A stretch of 64,000 nucleotides of DNA, from contig NZ_BMRT01000005.1 of NCBI RefSeq assembly GCF_014648775.1, positions 248,001 through 312,000 on the forward strand, in the 5' to 3' direction. The DNA comes from Streptomyces abikoensis. GTDB lineage: Bacteria; Actinomycetota; Actinomycetes; Streptomycetales; Streptomycetaceae. Below the pieces are notes generated by a model, which searched no databases, was not told the origin of the DNA, and saw only the letters and a program-made list of their open reading frames with translations. Positions 56,680 through 64,000 of this stretch are shown one piece after another. The stretch's first letter is position 1; the number at the start of each line of letters is the position of its first letter. The translations under genes were made by a program, and so were the position numbers.

Positions 56680-58842
56680 ATGTTCCGTCGAGTCGGGCGG
56701 TTCGCCGTCCATCGACCCTGGCTCACGATCGCCGGCTGGATCATCGCGGCCGTGGCCCTCGCCATGTTCGCCCCGGCTCTGAAGTCCACCACGGACGAGA
56801 CCGAGTTCCTGCCCTCGCACTACGAATCGGTGCGGGTGGGGAACCTCCAGCAGAAGGCCTTCCCGCAGACCGAACAGCCCGCCGCGATCGCGGTGTTCCA
56901 GCGCGCCGACGGCGGCAAGCTGGACGACACCGACAGGCGCGACGTCATCAAGGTCGCCGCCGGGCTCGACGGCAAGCACCACGAGAAGATAGGCAAGGTG
57001 GTCTCCGACCCCAAGGCCGTCTCCCCCAACGGCGAGGTGGCCCTCGCCAACATCTACGCCACCACCAAGAACTTCAACGACGAGAAGCTGCCCGATTCGG
57101 TCAAGAAGCTGCGCGAGGACGCCAAACCGCTGCTCAGCGGCACCCATCTGAAGATGGGCATCACCGGGCAGGCGGCCACCCAGCTCGACGCGAAGGAGTC
57201 GTCCACCGACACCGACGCCATGGTCATGTCGGCGACGTTCCTGCTGATCATCGTGCTGCTGCTGGTCATCTTCCGCAGCCCGCTGATAGCGATCCTGCCG
57301 CTCGTCATCATCGCCGTGGTCTCGGTCGTCGCCACGGGCCTGATCGGCACCGCCGCCTCGATCGGCGGGCTGAAGGCCGACTCCTCCATGTCCACGATCC
57401 TGATCGTCGTCCTCTTCGGCGTCGGCACCGACTACATCCTGTTCCTGCTCTTCCGCTACCGCGAGCACCTGCGCCGGGGCCAGGAGCCCAAGGAGGCCCT
57501 CGTCGAGGCCGTGGCCCGGGTCGGCGAGACCATCGCCTCGGCCGCCGGGGCCGTCATCGTCGCCTTCACCGCCCTGCTGCTCTCCACGCTGGGCATGATG
57601 CGGGCGATGGGCCCCTCCCTGGCCATCTCCGTGGGCGTCACCCTCGTCGCGGCGCTCACGCTCGTCCCCGCCGTCTTCTCGCTCCTCGGGCGCGCCGCGT
57701 TCTGGCCGTCGAAGGCCTGGCGCAAGGAGCCCCGGAACCGCTTCGCGAACGGCGTCGGCGGGCTGGTCGCCCACCGCCCCGGCGTGGTCGCCGCGCTGTC
57801 CACCGCCGTCCTCGCGATCCTCGCCGTGGGCGCGTTCAGCATGAAGCCCCAGTTCGACACCAGCAGCCAGATGCCGCAGAAGCTGGAGTCCGTCCAGGCC
57901 ATGAAGGACCTCCAGCGGGGCTTCTCCGCCGGCCAGTCCGACCCGGCCATGATCTACCTCAGCTCCACCAACGGCACCCGCCTCGACCGGGCGGCGCTGG
58001 AGACCTTCCGCGGGAAGCTCGCCGCCGTCGACGGCGTCGGCACGGCCGCGCCCGCCGTCGTCAACGGCGACGGCACCGTCGCCCAGTACAGCGTGATCCT
58101 CAAGTACAGGCCCTCCGCCGACGAGGCCATCGACCTCGCGGGCGGCGAACTGCGCGATGCGGCCCACGCGGCCGCGCCCGCCGGCACCGAGGCCCTCGTC
58201 GGCGGCACCTCCGCCGTCCTCGCCGACATCGAGGACGCCGTGGGCCACGACTACCGGGTCGTCTTCCCTGCCGCCGGACTGGCCATCATGATCATCCTCG
58301 GCCTGCTGCTCCGCAGCCTGGTCGCGCCCTGGTACATGATGATCGCCGTGGCCCTCGGCTTCGGCGCCACCCTGGGCTCCACCGTCTGGCTCTTCCAGGA
58401 CCTCAAGGGCGAGCCGGGCCTGCTCTTCATGCTGCCGGTGATCGTCTATCTCTTCGTGGTCGCGCTCGGCACCGACTACAACATCCTGATGATCGCCCGG
58501 CTGCGCGAGGAGGTCCGCCGCGGCGTCCCGCCCAAGGAGGCCATCCGCACGGCCGTGGCCCAGTCCACCCCGACCGTCGCCTCCGCCGCGATCATCCTCG
58601 CCGGCACCTTCGGCGTACTGGTCCTCGCCGACAACTCCATGCTCCAGCAGATGGGCTTCGCCGTCGGCTTCGGCATCCTGCTCACCGCCTTCGTGATGGC
58701 GATGCTCCTGGTGCCCACCGTCACCTCGCTGCTGGGCCACAAGGCCTGGTGGCCGGGCCACCAGGACTCGCCCCAGGCCGTAGCGCTCACCACGGCCGAC
58801 AAGTCGACTGCCTCCCGCACGGGAGACGGGGCTTGGCACTAG
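56680..58842 (+). CDS. MMPL-family transporter
   Basis: A 720-residue RND-superfamily membrane protein with two repeats of six helices and two large external loops. The paired helix-4/5 motifs VGTDYILFLLFRYREHL and LGTDYNILMIARLREEV carry the Asp-Tyr pair used in proton transfer. It is likely an exporter of lipids or other hydrophobic compounds. The start ATG 56680 has AAGGAG seven bases upstream. A perfect terminator hairpin follows at 58864. Confidence 0.93.
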   Translation: MFRRVGRFAVHRPWLTIAGWIIAAVALAMFAPALKSTTDETEFLPSHYESVRVGNLQQKAFPQTEQPAAIAVFQRADGGKLDDTDRRDVIKVAAGLDGKHHEKIGKVVSDPKAVSPNGEVALANIYATTKNFNDEKLPDSVKKLREDAKPLLSGTHLKMGITGQAATQLDAKESSTDTDAMVMSATFLLIIVLLLVIFRSPLIAILPLVIIAVVSVVATGLIGTAASIGGLKADSSMSTILIVVLFGVGTDYILFLLFRYREHLRRGQEPKEALVEAVARVGETIASAAGAVIVAFTALLLSTLGMMRAMGPSLAISVGVTLVAALTLVPAVFSLLGRAAFWPSKAWRKEPRNRFANGVGGLVAHRPGVVAALSTAVLAILAVGAFSMKPQFDTSSQMPQKLESVQAMKDLQRGFSAGQSDPAMIYLSSTNGTRLDRAALETFRGKLAAVDGVGTAAPAVVNGDGTVAQYSVILKYRPSADEAIDLAGGELRDAAHAAAPAGTEALVGGTSAVLADIEDAVGHDYRVVFPAAGLAIMIILGLLLRSLVAPWYMMIAVALGFGATLGSTVWLFQDLKGEPGLLFMLPVIVYLFVVALGTDYNILMIARLREEVRRGVPPKEAIRTAVAQSTPTVASAAIILAGTFGVLVLADNSMLQQMGFAVGFGILLTAFVMAMLLVPTVTSLLGHKAWWPGHQDSPQAVALTTADKSTASRTGDGAWH

Positions 58843-58863
58843 CCGGATCATCCGAGCCGCCCC

Positions 58864-58901
58864 GAAGAGCTGCAGGGCCTGAACAGGCCCTGCAGCTCTT
58901 C
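58864..58901. terminator. MMPL gene terminator
   Basis: Perfect 17-base arms (GAAGAGCTGCAGGGCCT and complement) around a GAAC loop, 22 bases after the stop. It separates the MMPL gene from the accessory island. Confidence 0.9.
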
Positions 58902-58998
58902 GAGTTCGCGCCCCATCCTCTCCGGAAAACGGGTGCCTGCCTCTCACCCCTCGCCGTAGGATCGCCTCTCCGGTATCGAGATCGAGAAAGGCATGGAC

Positions 58999-60153
58999 AT
59001 GCCGACCCCGGACAACATCGCACTGACCCACGGATTACCCTTCGAGCGGGATATCGAGGAGTCGGAGGAAGAACTGGATGCACCAGACGAAATAGACCCG
59101 GTAGGTTTCTGGGAGGCGAAACAGCGCGACCTGCTCACCAGCGTCCTCGACTACAACCTCAAGTCCCTGACCGATCTGGTACGGACCGGAAAAGTCGACC
59201 TCTCGCCCAATTACCAGCGCAGGAACCGCTGGAATAGTATTCGCAAGTCGGAACTCATAGAGTCGTTCCTCATGAACGTCCCCATCCCGAACGTCTTCCT
59301 CAACGAAGACGCCTACGGACACTACTCGGTGATCGACGGGAAGCAGCGCCTCACGGCTATCAGCGAATACCTGCAGGGGAACTTCCGACTCCGTGGGCTC
59401 AAGGTCTTCTCCGAGGCCAACGGCCTCTCATTCAAAGAGCTTCCCGTAACGCTTCAGACCATCCTGGAGACCCGAGCCAACCTCCGGGCTGTCATCATCC
59501 TCCGCCAGTCCGACCCGGATATCAAATACCAGGTCTTCCGGCGCCTCAATACCGGCGGCATGCGCCTGAACCCGCAGGAGATCCGCAACAGCGCCTGGCC
59601 CGGCGAGCTCAACGACATGATCCTCGAGGAGTCAACCTCTCCCGAGTTCCACGCACTGCTAGGGATCCGGGACCGTAACCGGTCCGCCATCTACCGGGAG
59701 ATGCGGGACGCGGAATTTGTCCTCCGCTACCTGTCCTTCCGAACCAACTGGGCTACATTCTCCGGCGGCATGGGGCGGAAGCTCGACTCGTACATGGGGG
59801 AGCAGCATAAAATCTCCTCCACCGAGGTCGAGCACCTGCGCGCAGAATTCCGTGGAGCGATCAGAAGAGCTCGCGCCGCCTTCGGAGAAAACGCCTTCCA
59901 GCGCTGGTCACCAGAGAAGCAGACCTGGCGAAAGCAGGTGCTTGCAGCCCTCTTCGACGCCGAGATCTTCGCCCTCTCAGAGTTCGCCGAGGAAGACCTA
60001 CTCATCCATCAGGCAGAAATCTTGGAGGGCGTCAAAAACCTCTTCAGCGACAAGGAATTCCGTGGGGTGGTAGACGCGGCCACGAACACACCGGCATACT
60101 TTCGGGCCCGAATCCAGATCATGAGGGACATGATCGCCCGCACGATCGGCTGA
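58999..60153 (+). CDS. DUF262-domain protein (GmrS/ParB-like), defence-associated
   Basis: A 384-residue protein of the DUF262 family. Motifs are SPNYQRRNRWN (residues 71-74 NYQR), SFLMNVPIPNVFL, the nucleotide-contact-like DGKQRLTAI (113-117) and FRRLNTGGMRLNPQEIRN. This is the ParB/sulfiredoxin-like fold seen in GmrSD-type restriction systems and other phage defences. No HNH/DUF1524 nuclease half is fused. I prefer ATG 58999 (AAAGG seven bases upstream); 58993 is also possible. A TTA codon lies at 59035. The gene is less GC-rich than its neighbours and is five bases before the HEPN gene. Confidence 0.88.
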   Translation: MPTPDNIALTHGLPFERDIEESEEELDAPDEIDPVGFWEAKQRDLLTSVLDYNLKSLTDLVRTGKVDLSPNYQRRNRWNSIRKSELIESFLMNVPIPNVFLNEDAYGHYSVIDGKQRLTAISEYLQGNFRLRGLKVFSEANGLSFKELPVTLQTILETRANLRAVIILRQSDPDIKYQVFRRLNTGGMRLNPQEIRNSAWPGELNDMILEESTSPEFHALLGIRDRNRSAIYREMRDAEFVLRYLSFRTNWATFSGGMGRKLDSYMGEQHKISSTEVEHLRAEFRGAIRRARAAFGENAFQRWSPEKQTWRKQVLAALFDAEIFALSEFAEEDLLIHQAEILEGVKNLFSDKEFRGVVDAATNTPAYFRARIQIMRDMIARTIG

Positions 60154-60158
60154 GTCGC

Positions 60159-60857
60159 GTGTCCGCATCCCTAGAGCTGCTCGACTCAAACCTACTTTCA
60201 GTACGTGCACTGATCTCCTTGGAATCGGTCTACGCTGACCCGCCGAAAGAGCGAGAGCTCCCCACAGTCTCCGCTCTACGGGGAGCATGCACTGTGCTGA
60301 CCGTGGCGGCATTCGAAAAGTTTCTCCGCGATGTGTTCGAGGAAGAACTAGACCACATCCGACAGGCCGGCATAGCCGCATCTGCACTCCCGACCAAATT
60401 ACGGGTCGAGGCGGCTTTCGCCTCACTGGAGCTGGCGATCAAGGGCGACCATGCAAGCAAGGGAACGGAGCGCGAGCAGCGCCTGAACAACATCCTGGCA
60501 GTCGCCGCGATGCTCTCCCAGGACAGCTTCGACCCCAAGGCTCTCGCCGCAACAAACAGCAATCCCGACTCGCTGTGCGTCAAGCGAATGTTTAAGTCGG
60601 TCGGCGTTTACGAGGTCTTCCAGAAGGTCACTCCCAAGTTCCTCAAACTGTGGGGCAAACCGGAAGTCTCCGGTTTCGAGGCGCAGAAGCTCGACGGTCT
60701 GCTCGGCTCCCGTCACCAGGTGGCGCACACAGCGCAAGCGCTGCACATATCGCGACAGGAACTGACCTATAACACCCGCTTCGTCGAGGTGCTCGCACAG
60801 TCACTACAGGAGGTCCTCGCTGAGCACGTGACCGAGATCATCTGTAGCGTCCTATGA
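60159..60857 (+). CDS. HEPN-domain ribonuclease-like protein
   Basis: A 232-residue protein resembling the MAE_28990/RiboL-PSP HEPN family. The N-terminal part has CTVLTVAAFEKFLRDVFEEEL, typical of the first helices. The catalytic R-x4-H motif is RHQVAH (Arg 185, His 190) in LLGSRHQVAHTAQAL. It likely cleaves RNA, probably as a toxin or abortive-infection effector, with the DUF262 partner as sensor or regulator. The GTG at 60159 lies five bases after the DUF262 stop. It contains a TTA codon at 60399. Low GC for the region suggests transfer. A 12-base hairpin follows. Confidence 0.85.
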   Translation: MSASLELLDSNLLSVRALISLESVYADPPKERELPTVSALRGACTVLTVAAFEKFLRDVFEEELDHIRQAGIAASALPTKLRVEAAFASLELAIKGDHASKGTEREQRLNNILAVAAMLSQDSFDPKALAATNSNPDSLCVKRMFKSVGVYEVFQKVTPKFLKLWGKPEVSGFEAQKLDGLLGSRHQVAHTAQALHISRQELTYNTRFVEVLAQSLQEVLAEHVTEIICSVL

Positions 60858-61459
60858 CAACGGCTCTCCGCGGCTCGCCGCGGAGAGCCGACAGCCGCCA
60901 CGTACCAGCCCCGTGCTTCCTTTCTGCGGCTGGTTGGCGCACGACAAGTCACCCGAATCCGTCGGTGTCCACGCTTGTTGATGTCAGATACGGATGTCGC
61001 CTGGCTTGGCTCCACCTCGGGCCTGCGGCCAAGCCAGCATCTCCGGTCGGCTGATGTCACAACCGTTGGTACGCCCTCGGCATCAGCATTTGTCGGCACC
61101 GCGCGGCTCAGGCTGATGCAGACCGGGCCATGGGGCGTACCCACCTGCCACGCCTCTCACTGATCAAGGTCGTGGGAGCAGAACCGATTCATGAGCCTGC
61201 CAAGCTGCTGCAGACCAACCTGACAGGGCCGGGCTTGGAGAAATGAGCCCTGAGCTTGGGAATCTCCGGCTGCTCGGGGCCAGCAACTCACCTGATCTGC
61301 AACCACGGTTATCCCTGGCCTGCCCTGCCGGGTTGGCTGCCGTTGGCCGTGAGTGACCGCTCGTTCTGATGTCCATCCGACGCAGAAACGGCCCCTTCCC
61401 TGATGTGGTGACTGTACGATCCATCAACTTCTGTTCTGTGACACCGCCTTGGAGACACA
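60858..61459. other. Gene-poor stretch of the accessory island
   Basis: About 600 bases. A perfect 12-base-stem hairpin (60862-60889) ends the HEPN gene. After it, open frames on both strands are short and without Streptomyces codon bias, and nothing was recognised. It is probably decayed DNA of a mobile element. Confidence 0.5.
60862..60889 (+). terminator. Terminator of the DUF262-HEPN operon
   Basis: Arms GGCTCTCCGCGG and CCGCGGAGAGCC with a CTCG loop, four bases after the HEPN stop. Confidence 0.8.
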
Positions 61460-61834
61460 ATGCCGGATTCGATGATGAGACCAGTCCCACCTATGCCTTC
61501 TGAGCCGCCAACGGTGGGGGCGGAACCTCGAAGAACCGGGTTGACAGCCGTAGCACTCGGCTCAGCCGTCTTAGCGCTCGTGGTAGCCCTCACATGGTCT
61601 CCGGGAAAGAGCCATGGGGGATCAAGCCCATCTACGGCCCCCTGTGGTGTCACGGGTGCCGCGTGCCCTGTACGCGAAGAGGCGGATAGTCGACCGGGCG
61701 GGCAACCTGCCCTCCCCCAGCAGCCGCGGCAACCGCAGCGGTTCCAGGTATGCGACACGGTGAAGGTCCCGTACGGCCATGGCTACAGCAATGCCTACAC
61801 CTATGAGCAGCGTTGTCACACCGAGGTGCGTTGA
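61460..61834 (+). CDS. Small membrane-anchored protein, hypothetical
   Basis: A 124-residue predicted protein with one membrane helix (LTAVALGSAVLALVVALTW, about residues 28-46), a Pro/Gln-rich segment and a C-terminal part with three Cys (FQVCDTVKVPYGHGYSNAYTYEQRCHTEVR). TTGGAG precedes ATG 61460 at good spacing. A TTA codon is at 61571. Codon bias is weaker than usual, so it may be a real accessory gene or a chance frame in mobile DNA. Function unknown. Confidence 0.45.
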   Translation: MPDSMMRPVPPMPSEPPTVGAEPRRTGLTAVALGSAVLALVVALTWSPGKSHGGSSPSTAPCGVTGAACPVREEADSRPGGQPALPQQPRQPQRFQVCDTVKVPYGHGYSNAYTYEQRCHTEVR

Positions 61835-61849
61835 CCGGTAGTCGGCTTC

Positions 61850-62245
61850 CGGCACGAGCCGCAGCGTACCCGCTGCCGCTGATCTGCATTGCCGCGCTTC
61901 GGTGGCACCGGCTGTGCCAACAGGCAGCCTCCGAACATAATGGATTCCAGTTCGCGGCGAGCTCGCACGTCTTCGTCACCCGGACTGGCCGTCCCGTAGA
62001 GCCACGGAATCTCAGTCGCTCCTTCACCCGGATCACCGATGCCGCCGGCCTTCGCCGCATCCGGCTGCGCGACCCTGCTCGTGGCTGCCGGGGTGCCCCC
62101 CCCCCCCCGCATCGTGATGGAGATCCTCGGGCACAGTCAGATCAGCATCACCATGGATGTGTACACGCACGTGGCGAGCGAAACGCAGCCCGAAGCGATC
62201 AGCCATACGGACCGGCTGCTGAAGCGGCGACGCGACCGTGAGTGA
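61850..62245 (+). pseudogene. Degenerate tyrosine integrase, C-terminal part
   Basis: Remains of a phage/ICE-type tyrosine recombinase. One frame reads ICIAALRWHRLCQQAA, then VFVTRTGRPVEPRNLSRSFT; the frame then shifts and continues CATLLVAAGV and IVMEILGHSQISITMDVYTH with the catalytic Tyr. The HDLRHG segment with active-site His and Arg is missing, apparently by a 20-base deletion between two GGCTG words near 62060. A 13-C run (62096-62108) adds two prolines. The N-terminal domain is absent. The end lies 71 bases from a tRNA-Thr, where such integrases normally insert. Confidence 0.85.
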
Positions 62246-62275
62246 TCGCGTTCGTTGATGTCATCCGTGGATGTC

Positions 62276-62309
62276 AAAGACCCCCGGCCAAGATCGGCCG
62301 GGGGTCTTT
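62276..62309 (-). terminator. tRNA-Thr terminator hairpin
   Basis: Perfect 14-base arms (AAAGACCCCCGGCC and complement) around a 6-base loop, directly after the tRNA on the minus strand. The arm ends supply a T-run on both strands. Confidence 0.85.
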
Positions 62310-62316
62310 GCGCTGG

Positions 62317-62389
62317 AGCCGCCTGTCGGACTCGAACCGACGACCTTCGCTTTACAAGAGCGGTGCTCTACCAGCTGAGCTAAGGCGGC
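62317..62389 (-). tRNA. tRNA-Thr (anticodon TGT)
   Basis: The minus strand reads as a full cloverleaf of 73 nt without encoded CCA. The acceptor GCCGCCT pairs with AGGCGGC, the D-arm is GCTCAGCTGGTAGAGC, the anticodon loop is CTTGTAA, and the T-arm is GTCGGTTCGAGTCCGAC. One C-A mismatch closes the anticodon stem. The integrase relic lies just beyond its 3' end, so this tRNA is the probable attachment site of the decayed element. Confidence 0.96.
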
Positions 62390-62551
62390 ATGCGAGACGC
62401 AGTCTACCCACAACGACTTCGTGACCCGCCACCTGCTGACAACGGCTTCCGGCCCCGGTAGCGTCACGGGAAACCCAGCCCGATTGGACTGGACCACTCC
62501 CTCTACTCGGATCGTCCGGCACGTTCCTGCCGGTGAAGGGATCACATCACC

Positions 62552-63664
<1,113 letters not shown>

Positions 63665-63676
63665 GCGTAACCAAGG

Positions 63677-63726
63677 GGGCGCGCCTCGCGTTCGGGTCCG
63701 CAAGGGCCCCGACGCGGGGTGCGCCC
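63677..63726 (+). terminator. msiK terminator
   Basis: Imperfect 20-base arms (63677-63696 and 63707-63726, GGGCGC and GCGCCC at the ends) with a 10-base loop, 12 bases after the stop. Confidence 0.6.
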
Positions 63727-63862
63727 GGGCGGCAAATACCCCGGCACACCTCGCATTTCGAGCTCCGTACGTCAACTCAACCGTCATTCTGATAACCATC
63801 GACATCCCCCGACCGGGTGACTAAATGGAGCGGCTTCATTACGCCTCGCTACCATCTGCGGC

Positions 63863-64000
63863 ATGAACCAGGCCGCCCGCCGCATCGGCAGAACCCTCGC
63901 TCTCGTCCTCCCGGTCGTTCTCGTGCTCTCGGGGACTCTCGCGGTGACCCGCGTTCCCTGGGCGGCGCCGACCGCCGAGTCGCAGGTCCTCACCGCGTCC
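63863..64000 (+). CDS. N-terminus of a secreted or membrane protein (cut by window end)
   Basis: An open frame of 46 codons runs off the window. It starts MNQAARRIGRTLALVLPVVLVL, a basic n-region followed by a hydrophobic core, then an AxA-like stretch (VPWAAPTAES), a credible signal peptide or first membrane helix. Codon bias is typical of the genus. The rest of the protein is not visible, so no function can be given. Confidence 0.6.
   Translation, partial: MNQAARRIGRTLALVLPVVLVLSGTLAVTRVPWAAPTAESQVLTAS

Noticed and set aside
60975..61163. A 62-codon frame between the HEPN gene and the small membrane protein
   Set aside because: No domain, no ribosome site and no codon bias; the minus-strand frames here are equally poor.

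Overview
The window is a chromosomal segment of a Streptomyces-type actinomycete. The evidence is very high GC, strong third-position GC bias, frequent GTG starts, few TTA codons, and marker genes typical of the genus: futalosine-route menaquinone genes, a CdgB-type diguanylate cyclase, an MsiK sugar-import ATPase, a TipA-like regulator, a solo GroEL under CIRCE control, and a DasR-type site before nagK. From memory, the gene order resembles the S. coelicolor SCO4240-SCO4328 region; I could not check this.

Layout. 0-8 kb: a DUF2771 lipoprotein, mqnB-mqnD (menaquinone), a cold-shock-domain protein, a HAD phosphatase, and a three-gene iron-siderophore ABC importer behind an iron-box-like site. 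8-20.4 kb: a helicase-associated protein, a MurNAc utilisation operon (murR-like regulator, murQ, PTS EIIBC), small conserved proteins, cutC, a HelD-like RNA polymerase-associated ATPase and an XPB-type helicase. 20.5-27.5 kb: a large NB-ARC/TPR protein, groEL with two CIRCE-like operators, a small cold-shock protein, cysO, and thrC behind a SAM-I (S-box) riboswitch. 27.8-32.3 kb: glucosyl-3-phosphoglycerate synthase and the trehalose genes otsA and otsB. 32.3-39.6 kb: an amino-sugar region with a sugar-binding lipoprotein, a SIS isomerase/deaminase, a dre-like site, nagK, nagA, a PfkB sugar-phosphate kinase and a class II aldolase. Together these could take an N-acetylated hexosamine, possibly GalNAc, to triose phosphates.

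39.5-40.8 kb is a low-GC insert carrying a secreted ricin-type lectin. It is bounded by an imperfect direct repeat of the 3' end of the aldolase gene. 40.8-58.9 kb is mostly ordinary chromosome: a CBM-like anchored protein, cdgB, flavin reductase, arfB, a TerD protein, NmrA-like oxidoreductase, EamA exporter with MarR, TipA-like MerR, an M4 protease, a quinone oxidoreductase behind a SoxR-box-like site, and MFS, M24 and MMPL proteins.

58.9-62.4 kb is a second accessory island of lower GC. It holds a DUF262 protein plus a HEPN ribonuclease-like protein in a tight operon, each with a TTA codon. A small TTA-containing membrane protein, a broken tyrosine integrase and a tRNA-Thr(TGT) follow, suggesting a decayed tRNA-integrated element that left a two-gene defence-like cassette. 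The window ends with msiK and the start of a truncated gene.
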